NCBI RefSeq assembly: GCF_016446475.1
Contig: NZ_JAEHFP010000026.1
Location: forward strand, 1-40,654
Reading direction: 5' to 3'
DNA from: Paracoccus binzhouensis
GTDB taxonomy: Bacteria; Pseudomonadota; Alphaproteobacteria; Rhodobacterales; Rhodobacteraceae
Length of the DNA: 40,654 bases
Part shown: positions 18,177 to 30,069 of the stretch, piece by piece
Numbering within the stretch: the first letter of the stretch is position 1
How the letters are laid out: each line of letters starts with the position of its first letter
Notes under the pieces: generated by a model
The model's database searches: none
What the model was told of the DNA's origin: nothing
Seen by the model: the letters and a program-made list of their open reading frames with translations, nothing else
Position numbers and translations under genes: made by a program

Positions 18177-18926
18177 ATGCCACATGACGCCGCCATCTGC
18201 GCGACGCAGCAGCCCTGCGAGATCTGTCCCATCCGTTACCGAGCCGTCTGCGCGCATTGCGAAGGCGAGGAACTGGACGAGCTGGAAAGCATGAAATTCT
18301 ACCGGCGCTATGACGCCGGGCAGGTGGTGACTTGGGCCGGAGACCGGATGGACTTCGTCGGCTCGGTCGTCGTGGGCATGGCCGGCCTGACCCAACAGCT
18401 CGAGGACGGGCGCACGCAGATGGTCGGGCTGCTGCTGCCCAGCGACTTCCTGGGCCGGCCGGGGCGCGAATTCGCGGCCTATACCGTCACCGCGACCAGC
18501 GACCTGATGCTGTGCTGCTTTCGTCGCAAGCCCTTCGAGAAGCTGCTGATCGACAATCCCCGCATTGCCAGCCGCCTGCTGGAGATGACGCTGGACGAAC
18601 TGGACGCCGCCCGCGACTGGCTGCTGCTGCTGGGCCGCAAGTCGGCGCGCGAGAAGATCGCCTCGCTTCTGGTGATCCTGGCCCGGCGAGAGGCGGCGCT
18701 GATCAAGCGCCGGCCCGAGGGGCGCATCGCCCTGGAACTACCGCTGACCCGCGAGGCGATGGCCGATTACCTGGGGCTGACGCTGGAAACCGTCAGCCGG
18801 CAGATGAGCGCGCTGAAGCGCGAAGGGGTGATCGAGCTGGAGGGCAAGCGCCGGGTGATCGTGCCCTCGTTCCAGAAGCTGGTGCTGGAAAGCGGCGACG
18901 ATTCCGATGGCGGTCCGCTGAGCTGA
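18177..18926 (+). CDS. fnrP: Fnr/Crp-family oxygen-sensing regulator FnrP
   Basis: 249 aa. The Fe-S ligands are Cys14, Cys17, Cys25 and Cys113, the positions known for P. denitrificans FnrP. A cyclic-nucleotide-type beta barrel is followed by a dimerisation helix and the HTH LTREAMADYLGLTLETVSRQ with the E-xx-SR recognition residues (Glu205, Ser208, Arg209) that read TTGA half sites. ATG 18177 is fixed by the cysteine spacing even though the nearest AGGA is about 17 nt away and the FNR box fills the gap. It controls microaerobic respiration genes such as cco. Confidence 0.96.
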   Translation: MPHDAAICATQQPCEICPIRYRAVCAHCEGEELDELESMKFYRRYDAGQVVTWAGDRMDFVGSVVVGMAGLTQQLEDGRTQMVGLLLPSDFLGRPGREFAAYTVTATSDLMLCCFRRKPFEKLLIDNPRIASRLLEMTLDELDAARDWLLLLGRKSAREKIASLLVILARREAALIKRRPEGRIALELPLTREAMADYLGLTLETVSRQMSALKREGVIELEGKRRVIVPSFQKLVLESGDDSDGGPLS

Positions 18927-18938
18927 CCGCCCCGAAGC

Positions 18939-18970
18939 GGACCGCCCCCGGAGGAATCCGGGGACGGTCC
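18939..18970. terminator. Hairpin between convergent fnrP and usp
   Basis: GGACCG + CCCCGG pairs with CCGGGG + CGGTCC around an AGGAAT loop. There is no clear U-tract, so termination may be inefficient or Rho-assisted. It could serve both genes. Confidence 0.5.
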
Positions 18971-18980
18971 ACTGCGCCGT

Positions 18981-19814
18981 TCAGCGTGCCATCAACACCG
19001 GCACCTCGGCCTTTTCCAGCATGTTGCGGGTCGCGCCGCCCAGGATCGCCTGGCGGAAGCGCGAATGGCCATAGGCGCCCATGACCAGCATGTCGGCGCC
19101 GATCTCGGTGGCGCGGCGGTTCAGGATGTCGCTGATCAGCGGCAGGGTGCGGGCCAGCACCGCGATCTCGGCCTTGACGCCGTGGCGGGTCAGCATCTGG
19201 CAAAGCGCGCCGCCCGGGTCCGAGCGCTCGGGTCCGTTGGGCGAGGGGTCGATGACGGTGATCTCGACGCTTTCGGCCGCCACCAGCAGTGGCATGGCGC
19301 GGCGCACGGCGGCCATCGCCTCGTTCGACTGGTTCCAGGCGATCATGATCTTCTTGCCGAACGGTTCCTTCAGGCCGTCCGGCACGATGAGGACGGGGGC
19401 CGAGCCCTCGAACAGCGCCGCCTCGGTCACCGCCTCGGCATCGGGCGTCGCACCCTCGCCATATGGGCGATTCAGGACCACCAGGTCGGAATAGCGCGCC
19501 CGCATCCCCACCAGCGTCGACAGGCCGCCGACCTGGGCCACGGCCGAATCAACCGACCAGCGGATGTCCTCGGGGTTCAGCTTCTCGCGGACCTTCTCCT
19601 CCAGCTCGCTGGCGGCGGCCATCGCCTTGTCGATCGATTCCTGGAACACATAGGCCGAGGCGCCGGCATAGTAATAGCCGCTCTGCGTGTGATCGACGCC
19701 CATGCAGAACACGTCGAGATGCGCGTCCTCGCGCCGGGTCATCGCGACAGCGGCATCGAGCTGCTGATGCTGCGACATGTCGGTCAAGACGGTCAGGATG
19801 GTCTTGTAGCCCAT
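18981..19814 (-). CDS. Universal stress protein, two Usp domains
   Basis: 277 aa, about twice a single Usp domain. The C-terminal domain has the ATP-binding pattern GAYGHSRFRQAILGGATRN (G-2x-G-9x-G-S/T-like). The N-terminal domain is degenerate. Strong ribosome site AAGGAG before ATG 19814. Its location beside ccoN is typical in Rhodobacteraceae. The shared FNR box (19940) is 41.5 bp from a plausible usp start site with TAAAAT as -10, so low-oxygen induction is likely. Confidence 0.9.
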   Translation of the reverse strand: MGYKTILTVLTDMSQHQQLDAAVAMTRREDAHLDVFCMGVDHTQSGYYYAGASAYVFQESIDKAMAAASELEEKVREKLNPEDIRWSVDSAVAQVGGLSTLVGMRARYSDLVVLNRPYGEGATPDAEAVTEAALFEGSAPVLIVPDGLKEPFGKKIMIAWNQSNEAMAAVRRAMPLLVAAESVEITVIDPSPNGPERSDPGGALCQMLTRHGVKAEIAVLARTLPLISDILNRRATEIGADMLVMGAYGHSRFRQAILGGATRNMLEKAEVPVLMAR

Positions 19815-19929
19815 TATCCTCTCCTTTCGGCGCCTTGCGCGCCTGTCGTCGCTCTCCGGATGCGGGATGGGCTGGCCGAGGCCGGCCACGGCATCCTGCC
19901 GGATACTCGGCGATTTTACACCTTATTAA

Positions 19930-22416
<2,487 letters not shown>

Positions 22417-22424
22417 GGCCCGCC

Positions 22425-22613
22425 ATGGACAGCTATTCCTTCCTGCGCGAACTGGCCGACAGCTGGGTGCTGCTGCTGCTGGTGCTGTTCTTCCTGGGCA
22501 CGGTGCTGTTCGCCTTCCGGCCCGGCTCGCACCCGCTGCACCGCGATGCCGCCGAGAGCATCTTCCGCAATGAGAAAAAGCCCGCCGCCGCGAGCCAAGA
22601 GGAGGTCGAGTGA
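22425..22613 (+). CDS. ccoQ: Cytochrome cbb3 oxidase subunit CcoQ
   Basis: 62 aa with one transmembrane helix ([17 protein letters not shown], about 16-32) and a charged cytoplasmic tail. It stabilises the assembled oxidase. Its TGA shares a base with the ccoP ATG (TGATG), so translation is coupled. Confidence 0.93.
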   Translation: MDSYSFLRELADSWVLLLLVLFFLGTVLFAFRPGSHPLHRDAAESIFRNEKKPAAASQEEVE

Positions 22614-23659
22614 TGGCCGACACCGATGACGAGCACACCAGCCCCCAGAATCCCGACAACCGCATCGGACTGGAACGTCTGGCCGCGGACGAGAAGCACA
22701 AGGCGCAGATCGCCGCGCATCCACCCGAGGGACCCGAGAGCGAGCCGTTGCACAAGCCGGTGCCCCGCCCCGGTGCCACCCGCGTCGTCCGCGACCGCAA
22801 GGGCGCGCGCAAGGTGGTCGAGGTGCCCTCGACCGGCCATAGCTGGGACGGGATCGAGGAATACGACAACCCGCTGCCCCGCTGGTGGCTCTGGACCTTC
22901 TACGCCACCATCGTCTGGGGACTGGCCTATGTCGTCGCCTATCCGGCGATCCCGTTGGTGAACGGCGCCACCCAGGGCCTGTTGGGCCAGAACTACCGTG
23001 CCGATGTCGCGGCCGAGATCCAGCGCTTCAACGAGGCCAACGCCCCGATCCAGGCCAAGCTGGTCGAGACGCCGCTGGAGGAGATCGCCGGCGACCCGGA
23101 ACTGGCGAACTATACCGCCAATGCCGGTGCCGCGATCTTCCGCACCTGGTGCGCGCAATGCCACGGTTCGGGCGCCGGCGGGGCTTCGGGCTATCCGACG
23201 CTGCTCGACAACGACTGGCTCTGGGGCGGCACGCTGGAGGAGATCCACACCACCATCCAGCACGGTATCCGCGATCCCAAGGACGAGGAGACCCGCTATT
23301 CCGAGATGCCGCGCTTCGGCACCGACGAGTTGCTGGAGAATGCGCAGATCGGCCAGGTGGTGAACCATGTGCTGGCCCTGGGCGGCCTGCCGCATGACCC
23401 CGCGCTGGCGGCCGAGGGCGAGACGGTCTTTGCCGACAACTGCGCGTCCTGCCACGCCGAGGACGGTACCGGCGACCGTGCCCAAGGCGCCCCGGACCTG
23501 ACGGATGCGGTCTGGCTCTATGGTTCGGACCCGGCGACGATCACCCGGATCGTGCATGACGGCCCCTATGGGGTGATGCCGGCCTGGTCCGGGCGGCTGT
23601 CCGAGGCAGACATCCGTGCCGTGGCCTCCTATGTCCACAGCCTCGGCGGCGGCGAATAG
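22613..23659 (+). CDS. ccoP: Cytochrome cbb3 oxidase subunit III (CcoP, dihaem)
   Basis: 348 aa. A transmembrane helix at about 92-112 after PRWWLWTFY precedes two cytochrome c domains with haem sites Cys180-Cys183-His184 (CAQCH) and Cys277-Cys280-His281 (CASCH). It takes electrons from soluble cytochrome c. The ~88-residue cytoplasmic N-terminus, charged and Pro-rich, is longer than the ~30 residues I recall for R. sphaeroides CcoP. A strong terminator follows. Confidence 0.97.
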   Translation: MADTDDEHTSPQNPDNRIGLERLAADEKHKAQIAAHPPEGPESEPLHKPVPRPGATRVVRDRKGARKVVEVPSTGHSWDGIEEYDNPLPRWWLWTFYATIVWGLAYVVAYPAIPLVNGATQGLLGQNYRADVAAEIQRFNEANAPIQAKLVETPLEEIAGDPELANYTANAGAAIFRTWCAQCHGSGAGGASGYPTLLDNDWLWGGTLEEIHTTIQHGIRDPKDEETRYSEMPRFGTDELLENAQIGQVVNHVLALGGLPHDPALAAEGETVFADNCASCHAEDGTGDRAQGAPDLTDAVWLYGSDPATITRIVHDGPYGVMPAWSGRLSEADIRAVASYVHSLGGGE

Positions 23660-23712
23660 GCCGCCGAGGCTCAGAAATCCCGAGATCCGCGGCCGGGCGA
23701 CCGGCCCCGGAG

Positions 23713-23762
23713 GCACCGGCCCCCCGTCCTGTTCGCGCGTTTCCAGGGGGGCCGGTGCTCTT
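23713..23762 (+). terminator. Terminator of ccoNOQP
   Basis: Perfect 13-bp stem GCACCGGCCCCCC (23713-23725) / GGGGGGCCGGTGC (23746-23758), 20-nt loop, then TCTT. The U-tract is poor but the stem is very stable. It separates the structural operon from ccoGHIS. Confidence 0.75.
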
Positions 23763-23880
23763 ATGAAAGGCCAGGGCAGGGTCCGGTGCAAGCCGGCACC
23801 CCGCCTTTTGTCTGCGAGATGCGACAATGCGGCCCATGCCGCAGCGGTTTCGCCCCCGGTATAAGCCGACGCGCCCGCGC

Positions 23881-23920
23881 TTGACTCAGATCAATGCGCC
23901 CGCGCGGTCAGGTCCTATAC
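23881..23920 (+). promoter_or_regulatory. FNR box and -10 of the ccoGHIS operon
   Basis: TTGACTCAGATCAA at 23881-23894. With TATACC at 23915-23920 the start site falls near 23928-23929, giving a box centre about 41.5 bp upstream (class II). ccoG starts 19-20 nt later. Confidence 0.85.
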
Positions 23921-23947
23921 CCGAGACACGCGAAACAGGAGCCAATC

Positions 23948-25405
23948 ATGTCGAGTCCCGACATCGACCCGCCACGTCTATATGCCGCCCGAGAGCCGAT
24001 CTTTCCGCGCCGGGTCAAGGGCTGGTTTCGCAACCTGAAATGGATCATCATGGCGGTGACCCTGGCGATCTATTACGTCACGCCCTGGATCCGCTGGGAC
24101 CGCGGCCCCGGCATGCCCGACCAGGCGGTGCTGGTCGATCTGGCCAACCGCCGCTTCTATTTCTTCTGGATCGAGATCTGGCCGCACGAATTCTATTTCG
24201 TCGCCGGGCTGCTGGTCATGGCGGGGCTGGGGCTGTTCCTGTTCACCTCGGCCCTGGGACGGGTCTGGTGCGGCTATGCCTGCCCGCAGACCGTCTGGAC
24301 CGACCTGTTCATCCTGACCGAGCGCTGGGTCGAGGGCGACCGCAACGCCCGCGTCCGGCTGTGGAACGCGCCCTGGGACGCCAGGAAGCTGCGGCTGCGG
24401 CTGACGAAATGGCTGCTCTGGCTGCTGATCGCGCTGGCGACCGGCGGTGCCTGGATTTTCTATTTCACCGACGCGCCGACGCTGCTGGGCAACCTGCTGG
24501 CCGGCCAGGCGCATCCGGTCGCCTATACCACCATGGCCATCCTGACCGCGACCACCTTCGTCTTCGGCGGCTTCGCGCGCGAGCAGATCTGCATCTATGC
24601 CTGCCCCTGGCCGCGCATCCAGGCCGCGATGATGGACGAGGACACGCTGACCGTCGCCTATCGTGACTGGCGGGGCGAGCCGCGCGGCAAGCTGCACAAG
24701 GGCGAAGCGACGAAATCCGACGGCGGCGCCAAGGGCGACTGCATCGACTGCATGGCCTGCGTCAACGTCTGCCCCATGGGCATCGACATTCGCGACGGGC
24801 AGCAGATGGAATGCATCACCTGCGCCCTCTGCATCGACGCCTGCGACGAGGTGATGGGCAGGATCGGCAAGCCGCGCGGACTGATCGACTACATGGCGCT
24901 GAAGGACGAGACCGCCGAGCGCGCCGGCGCCGTGCCCAAGCCACTGATGAAGCACATCCTGCGGCCGCGCACGGTGCTGTATTTCACGCTCTGGGCCGGG
25001 ATCGGCGTGGCGCTGGTGGTGGCGCTGTTCCTGCGCTCGCCCTTTGATCTGAACGTGACGCCGGTGCGCAACCCGCTTTACGTCACCATGGCCGACGGCG
25101 CGATTCGCAACACCTATGCGCTGCGGCTGCGCAACAAGCAGGGGGATGCGCGCGACTTCACCGTCTCGGTCGCCGGCCCCGACGGCGCCGCGCCGCAGGG
25201 CGTCGGCCTGGCGCTGGAGGGCCTGCCGGGGGCCGCGGTCAGCGTGCCGGCCGACAGCACCCATACCCAGCGGCTCTATATCACCGCCGAAAAGGGCTCG
25301 GCCCTGGCCGAGGGTGGGCAGGCAGAGTTGACGCTCTGGGTCGAGGATGCCACCGATGGGCAGCGCGCCCATGTCGATACCGTCTTCCACGGAAGGAGCG
25401 AATGA
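23948..25405 (+). CDS. ccoG: cbb3 oxidase assembly protein CcoG (FixG/RdxA), copper reductase
   Basis: 485 aa. Membrane helices lie in the N-terminal half with a CGYACPQ motif, then two 4Fe-4S clusters (CIDCMACVNVCP and CITCALCIDAC), one more helix (~355-370) and a C-terminal Ig-like periplasmic domain. The family reduces Cu(II) to Cu(I) for cbb3 maturation. AGGAG supports ATG 23948; a frame back to 23894 overlaps the promoter and is not coding. Confidence 0.95.
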   Translation: MSSPDIDPPRLYAAREPIFPRRVKGWFRNLKWIIMAVTLAIYYVTPWIRWDRGPGMPDQAVLVDLANRRFYFFWIEIWPHEFYFVAGLLVMAGLGLFLFTSALGRVWCGYACPQTVWTDLFILTERWVEGDRNARVRLWNAPWDARKLRLRLTKWLLWLLIALATGGAWIFYFTDAPTLLGNLLAGQAHPVAYTTMAILTATTFVFGGFAREQICIYACPWPRIQAAMMDEDTLTVAYRDWRGEPRGKLHKGEATKSDGGAKGDCIDCMACVNVCPMGIDIRDGQQMECITCALCIDACDEVMGRIGKPRGLIDYMALKDETAERAGAVPKPLMKHILRPRTVLYFTLWAGIGVALVVALFLRSPFDLNVTPVRNPLYVTMADGAIRNTYALRLRNKQGDARDFTVSVAGPDGAAPQGVGLALEGLPGAAVSVPADSTHTQRLYITAEKGSALAEGGQAELTLWVEDATDGQRAHVDTVFHGRSE

Positions 25406-25869
25406 TGCCTCGCGAACTGACCGGCCGCCATGTGCTGATGATCACCCTTGCCGCTTTCGGCACCATCATCGCGGTGAACCTGTTCATGGCGGTCAAGGCG
25501 GTCGGCACCTTTCCGGGGCTCGAGGTCAGGAACAGCTATGTCGCCTCGCAAAGCTTCGACCGCGACCGCAATGCCCAGGCGGCGCTGAACTGGACGGTGA
25601 CGCCCGATTACGACGGGCAGGAGCTGGTGCTGGCGATCCGCGACGGCCAGGGCAACCCGGCCCCGGTCCGCACGCTCGAGGTCACCGTCGGCCGTCCGAC
25701 CCATGTGCGCGAGGATCAGCATCCGCAATTCACCTATCAGGGCGGGCTGTTCCGCGCGCCGCTGAAACTGGCGCCCGGTCTGTGGAACATCCATCTGACC
25801 GCCACCGCGCCGGACGGCACGCTGTTTCGCCAGCGCATCGACCATTATCACGGCAACCGGGTGAACTGA
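25405..25869 (+). CDS. ccoH: cbb3 oxidase assembly protein CcoH (FixH)
   Basis: 154 aa. An N-terminal transmembrane helix (LMITLAAFGTIIAVNLFMA) is followed by a periplasmic FixH domain ending in GLWNIHLTA. It is needed for stable cbb3 assembly. The start lies in ATGATG overlapping the ccoG TGA; the second ATG (25405) has the better spacing to AAGGAG, the first (25402) adds one Met. Confidence 0.93.
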   Translation: MPRELTGRHVLMITLAAFGTIIAVNLFMAVKAVGTFPGLEVRNSYVASQSFDRDRNAQAALNWTVTPDYDGQELVLAIRDGQGNPAPVRTLEVTVGRPTHVREDQHPQFTYQGGLFRAPLKLAPGLWNIHLTATAPDGTLFRQRIDHYHGNRVN

Positions 25870-25870
25870 G

Positions 25871-28069
25871 ATGTCGGACGCCGCCCTGCACGATCACGAT
25901 GGCCGGCTCTCGGCCTGCCCGGCCTGCGACGCGGCGCCGCTGGCGCAGCGGATCGCCGGGGCCAAGGGTGGGCAGGCCGAGGTGATCCTGTCGCTGCCGA
26001 CCATCCATTGCGCCACCTGCATCACCGATGTCGAGCGGGTGCTGAACCGCCATCCCGGCGTCCGCGAGGCGCGGGTCAACCTGACGTTGCGCCGCGTGAC
26101 CGTGGACGCGCCCGGCCTGACGGCCGAGGAACTGATTCCCGTGGTCGAGAGCATCGGCTACGAGGCGCATGAGCTCGACCCCGCGGCGCTGTCGGCCAGC
26201 GCCGCCGACCGTCAGGGCCGCGACATCCTGATGCGCATCGGCGTCGCGGGCTTTGCGATGATGAACATCATGATCCTGTCGGTGGCGGTCTGGTCGGGGG
26301 CCGAGGACGCCACGCGCGACATGTTCCACTGGATCTCGGGCGCCATCGCCCTGCCGACCGTCGCCTTTGCCGGCCAGCCCTTCTTTTCCAGCGCCTGGCG
26401 GGCGCTGCGGCACGGGCGGCTGGGGATGGACGTGCCGATCTCGCTGGCGCTGGTGCTGGCCAGCGCCATCTCGGTCTACGAGACGCTGCATTCCGGCCAT
26501 CACGCCTATTTCGACGCGGCGGTGATGCTGTGCTTCTTCCTGCTGATCGGGCGCTATCTGGACTATCGCACCCGCGCCGTCGCCCGCTCCGCCGCCGAAG
26601 AGCTGACGGCGCTGGAGGTGCCGCGCGCCTTCCGCATCACCCCGACCGGCGACGAGCCGGTGCCGGTGGCCGAGCTGCGCCCCGGCGACCTGATCCGCAT
26701 CCGCCCCGGCGCCCGCATCCCCGCCGATGGCGAGATCGCCGAGGGCAGCAGCGAGATCGACCGCTCGCTCCTGACCGGCGAGAGCATCCCGGTTGCGGCC
26801 GGACCCGGCCTGGCGCTTTCGGCGGGCGAGGTGAACCTGACCGGGCCTCTGGTCATGCGGGTGACGGCGGCTGGGCGCGACAGTTCGCTGGCGCGGCTGA
26901 CGGCGCTGGTGGCGGCGGCGGAATCGGCACGGGGCCATTACACCGGGCTCGCCGACCGCGCCTCGCGGCTTTATTCGCCGCTGGTGCATCTTCTGGCCTT
27001 CTGCAGCTTCCTTGGCTGGTATCTGGCGACGCGTGACCCGCGGCTGGCGGTGAACGTGGCGGCGGCGGTGCTGATCATCACCTGTCCCTGCGCGCTGGGT
27101 CTGGCGGTGCCGGCGGTGATCACCGCCGCCTCGGGTCGGCTGTTCCGGCGCGGCATGCTGATCAAGGACGGCACCGCGCTGGAACGCCTGGCCGAGGTCG
27201 ATGCCGTGGTCTTCGACAAGACCGGCACCCTGACCATGGGCGTGCCGCAGCTGGTCTCGCTGGATCCGATCCCGATGGATGCCCGCCCGCTGGCGCTGGC
27301 GCTGGCGCAGGGTTCGAGCCATCCGCTGTCGCAGGCGCTGACGCAGGCGTTGCGCGAGGCCGGCACCGAGCCCGCCGCGCTGGCCGATCTGCGCGAGGTG
27401 CCGGGCCATGGCATCGCCGGGACCTGGCAGGGCCGCGCGGTGCGGCTGGGCCGCGCCGACTGGCTGGGGGCCGAGCATGGCGATGCGACCCTTTCGGCAA
27501 GCTGGCTGTCGCTGGGGCAGGGGGCGCCGATCCGGTTGGAGTTCTCGGACCGGCTGCGGCCGGGGGCCGAGGCCTGCGTGGAGCGGCTGCTGGGCTCGGG
27601 CCGCCGGGTGCTGCTGCTCTCGGGCGATGCCGCGCCCGTGGTCTGCGATCTGGCCCGGCGGCTGGGCATCGCGGAATGGCGCGCCGGCGTGACGCCGCTG
27701 GAAAAGGCGCAGGCGCTGCGCGATCTCGGCGCCCAGGGATTGCATGCGCTGATGGTCGGCGACGGGCTGAACGATACCGCCGCCCTGGCCGAGGCGCATG
27801 TCTCGATTTCGCCCGCCTCGGCGCTGGATGCGGCGCGCACCGCTTCGGATATCGTGCTGATGGGCAGTGATCTTGTTCCGGTGGCCGAGGCGCTTGACCT
27901 TGCGCGCAGCGCCAGGCGTCGGATCAAGGAAAACTTCGCCATCTCGCTGGGCTACAACGTGGTGGCGGTGCCATTCGCCATTGCCGGCTTCGCCACGCCG
28001 CTGATGGCGGCGCTAGCCATGTCGCTGAGCTCGATCAGCGTGACGCTGAACGCGCTGCGGCTGCGCTAG
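25871..28069 (+). CDS. ccoI: Copper-exporting P-type ATPase CcoI (FixI/CopA2)
   Basis: 732 aa P1B-type ATPase delivering copper to the periplasm for CuB insertion into CcoN. It has an N-terminal metal-binding domain with HCATC (about 47-51) plus a preceding CPAC pair, the membrane CPC in ITCPCALGL, phosphorylation site DKTGTLT, TGES actuator loop and GDGLNDTAAL hinge. It starts 1 bp after the ccoH stop. Confidence 0.96.
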   Translation: MSDAALHDHDGRLSACPACDAAPLAQRIAGAKGGQAEVILSLPTIHCATCITDVERVLNRHPGVREARVNLTLRRVTVDAPGLTAEELIPVVESIGYEAHELDPAALSASAADRQGRDILMRIGVAGFAMMNIMILSVAVWSGAEDATRDMFHWISGAIALPTVAFAGQPFFSSAWRALRHGRLGMDVPISLALVLASAISVYETLHSGHHAYFDAAVMLCFFLLIGRYLDYRTRAVARSAAEELTALEVPRAFRITPTGDEPVPVAELRPGDLIRIRPGARIPADGEIAEGSSEIDRSLLTGESIPVAAGPGLALSAGEVNLTGPLVMRVTAAGRDSSLARLTALVAAAESARGHYTGLADRASRLYSPLVHLLAFCSFLGWYLATRDPRLAVNVAAAVLIITCPCALGLAVPAVITAASGRLFRRGMLIKDGTALERLAEVDAVVFDKTGTLTMGVPQLVSLDPIPMDARPLALALAQGSSHPLSQALTQALREAGTEPAALADLREVPGHGIAGTWQGRAVRLGRADWLGAEHGDATLSASWLSLGQGAPIRLEFSDRLRPGAEACVERLLGSGRRVLLLSGDAAPVVCDLARRLGIAEWRAGVTPLEKAQALRDLGAQGLHALMVGDGLNDTAALAEAHVSISPASALDAARTASDIVLMGSDLVPVAEALDLARSARRRIKENFAISLGYNVVAVPFAIAGFATPLMAALAMSLSSISVTLNALRLR

Positions 28070-28081
28070 GAGGAAAAGAGC

Positions 28082-28240
28082 ATGCAGATCCTGGGCATCC
28101 TGATTCCGGTTTCGCTGGGCCTGGGCGGGCTTGGCCTGCTGGCCTTCATCTGGGCGCTGCGCGGCCGGCAGTACGAGGATCCCAAGGGCGACGCCCGCCG
28201 CATCCTCAGTTCGGAATGGGACGACCATCCCAAGCCCTGA
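28082..28240 (+). CDS. ccoS: cbb3 oxidase assembly protein CcoS (FixS)
   Basis: 52 aa. One transmembrane helix (residues 3-25) is followed by the FixS tail RGRQYEDPKGDARRILSS. It is required for cofactor insertion into CcoN. 12 bp after ccoI with AGGAG upstream. Last gene of ccoGHIS. Confidence 0.94.
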   Translation: MQILGILIPVSLGLGGLGLLAFIWALRGRQYEDPKGDARRILSSEWDDHPKP

Positions 28241-28310
28241 CCGGGCCGCCGCCGTGCGCTGCAAAGGAAAGACTTCGCCCGACATGATGGCCGCCCGCTG
28301 ACCGGGCCGC
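28237..28310 (+). repeat. Direct repeat overlapping the ccoS stop
   Basis: CTGACCGGGCCGC at 28237-28249 and 28298-28310. Both copies are followed by CTGCAAA/GAA-like sequence, so this looks like a decayed duplication of the ccoS 3' end. Confidence 0.7.
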
Positions 28311-28321
28311 TGCAAAAGAAG

Positions 28322-28345
28322 AACCCCGGTCCTGCGGCCGGGGTT
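28322..28345. terminator. Hairpin between ccoS and the carboxypeptidase gene
   Basis: AACCCCGG / CCGGGGTT perfect 8-bp stem with an 8-nt loop. A-rich on the left (AAAAGAAG), so it may terminate leftward transcription as well as ccoGHIS. Confidence 0.55.
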
Positions 28346-28371
28346 CGTGCAATGTGTCGATGGCGACCGGA

Positions 28372-28396
28372 ATCAGGGCCCGGTGATCAGGGCCCG
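28372..28396. repeat. 14-bp-period duplication at the carboxypeptidase stop
   Basis: ATCAGGGCCCG at 28372-28382 and 28386-28396, period 14 bp. The second copy carries the TGA stop of the minus-strand gene. Confidence 0.75.
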
Positions 28397-30069
28397 ATCA
28401 CCCGGCAATCCTGCTGGCGGGCGGCGATGCGGTCGCATGCCAGATCGGCCGTTTCCTTGGACATGCCGACGAAATTCGCCTCGAAGCCGCGCTTGGTATT
28501 GGCGACGCGGCTCAGCGCGCTGCCCAGCGATGCGCTTTCCTGCAGGGCGGTTCTCAGCAGCAGTTGCTCGGCCTCGCGCTGCGAGCGGAACAGGCCCAGC
28601 GTCACGCCCCAGTCCCCGCCGCCGGCGCTGGCTTCGCGGGTGACGATCTCGGTCGTCTCGGGCTCGCTGCCGGGCTCGGGCGCCAGCGAGGTAAGGATGA
28701 TCGCGTCCGAGCGCGGCGCCGGTGCCGGTGCCGCGAGCAGGGCCATGCTTTCCGGCTGCGGCCTGGCCGTCTGCGCGAAAAGCGAAGGCGAGCCGGGATC
28801 GGCGGGCGCGGGGGGGGCGGCCAGGCTGGCCGAGCGGTCGTCGCGCGGTGCCGGGGTGGGGCGGGCCGAGCCGATCTCGCTTACGCTGCGATCGGCCGCA
28901 TCGCCTTCCTCGGGGCGGGCTTCGGGACGGGCGGCGCGGGCCAGAACCTCGGGATCGACCGAGGCATTGGTGACCGTGCCGGTGCCCGGCTTGGGGCTGG
29001 GCCGGGCGCTGGCCGCAAGCGTGGTGCCGCGGCGTTCTGGTGCGGCAGCGGCCTGGGCCCGCGCCACGGCGGCGGAAATCGCCGCCGGCGTGACCACTGC
29101 GACGGTCGAGGCCCGCGCGACCGGCCGGTCCGAGGACGAGAGCCGCACGGTCGAGGCGCGGGAGGCGGTACCCGGCACGGTGCTGGCGACCTGCACGGTG
29201 CGACGCACCTTTCTTTCGGCCACGAAGACCGGAGGCGCAGGCCTTACCTCACGCACACGGCTGGGGGCCTTTCCGAATCCGGCATCCAGCAGCTGCGCCA
29301 TCATGGCGTTGCGCTGCGCGGTCGAGGTGCCGCCCAGCACGGTGGCGACGATCCGCTTCGAGCCGCGCTTCGCCGAGGCGGTCAGGTTGAATCCGGCCGC
29401 CCGGGTATAGCCGGTCTTGATGCCGTCCGCGCCCTCGTAGCTGTCCAGGAAGCGCCGGTTGGTGCTGGAGACGGTGGCGATGCCCGTATCCGCCGAGCGG
29501 CGCGAGAAGATCGAGTAATATTGCGGGAAGTCGTAGAACAGCCGGCGGCCGAGAATGGTCATGTCGCGGGCGGTCGAATAATGCCCTTCGGTCGTCAGGC
29601 CGTTGGCATTGCGAAACTTCGTGTTGCGCATGCCGAGCGCCCTGGCCATCTGCGTCATCTGCGCGGCGAATTTTGCTTCGGAACCGGCCAGCCCCTCGCC
29701 GATCACCGTGGCGGCGTCATTGGCGGATTTCACCGCCGCGGCCCGGATCAGGTAGCGCAGCTCGATCCGCTGCCCGGCCTTGAGCCCAAGCCGCGACGGC
29801 GGCTGCGCGGCGGCGTGGCTGCTGACGAGGAACTTGCTGTCCAGCCGCACCTGCCCGCGCTCGATGGCGCTGAAGGCCAGGTAGAGCGTCATCATCTTGG
29901 TCAGCGAAGCCGGATGCAGCCGCGTATCGGCGTTGCGGGCATAGATCTCCTGCCCGGTTCGCGCATCCATGACGAAGGCCGCGAAAGGCGCTGCGGCCAC
30001 GGCCAGGGGCATGGCCCAGGCAATTAGGATCATCAGTCCCAAGCGGACTTGTTTGGTGATTCTGCTCAC
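28387..30069 (-). CDS. D-alanyl-D-alanine carboxypeptidase with SPOR domain (DacF-like)
   Basis: About 560 aa from GTG 30069. A signal peptide ([20 protein letters not shown]) precedes a penicillin-binding domain with Ser55-xx-Lys58 (SLTK), SAN at 115-117 and KTG at 218-220. Then comes a ~200-residue Ala/Pro/Arg-rich linker and a C-terminal SPOR domain (~480-558). It trims peptide stems in the periplasm, and the SPOR domain should target it to the division site. The GTG start is chosen from the signal peptide; its ribosome site is weak. The frame extends to 30252 without support. Confidence 0.92.
   Translation of the reverse strand: MSRITKQVRLGLMILIAWAMPLAVAAAPFAAFVMDARTGQEIYARNADTRLHPASLTKMMTLYLAFSAIERGQVRLDSKFLVSSHAAAQPPSRLGLKAGQRIELRYLIRAAAVKSANDAATVIGEGLAGSEAKFAAQMTQMARALGMRNTKFRNANGLTTEGHYSTARDMTILGRRLFYDFPQYYSIFSRRSADTGIATVSSTNRRFLDSYEGADGIKTGYTRAAGFNLTASAKRGSKRIVATVLGGTSTAQRNAMMAQLLDAGFGKAPSRVREVRPAPPVFVAERKVRRTVQVASTVPGTASRASTVRLSSSDRPVARASTVAVVTPAAISAAVARAQAAAAPERRGTTLAASARPSPKPGTGTVTNASVDPEVLARAARPEARPEEGDAADRSVSEIGSARPTPAPRDDRSASLAAPPAPADPGSPSLFAQTARPQPESMALLAAPAPAPRSDAIILTSLAPEPGSEPETTEIVTREASAGGGDWGVTLGLFRSQREAEQLLLRTALQESASLGSALSRVANTKRGFEANFVGMSKETADLACDRIAARQQDCRVIGP

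Noticed and set aside
25730..27799. Long minus-strand frame opposite ccoI
   Set aside because: Low-complexity antisense shadow of a clear P-type ATPase.
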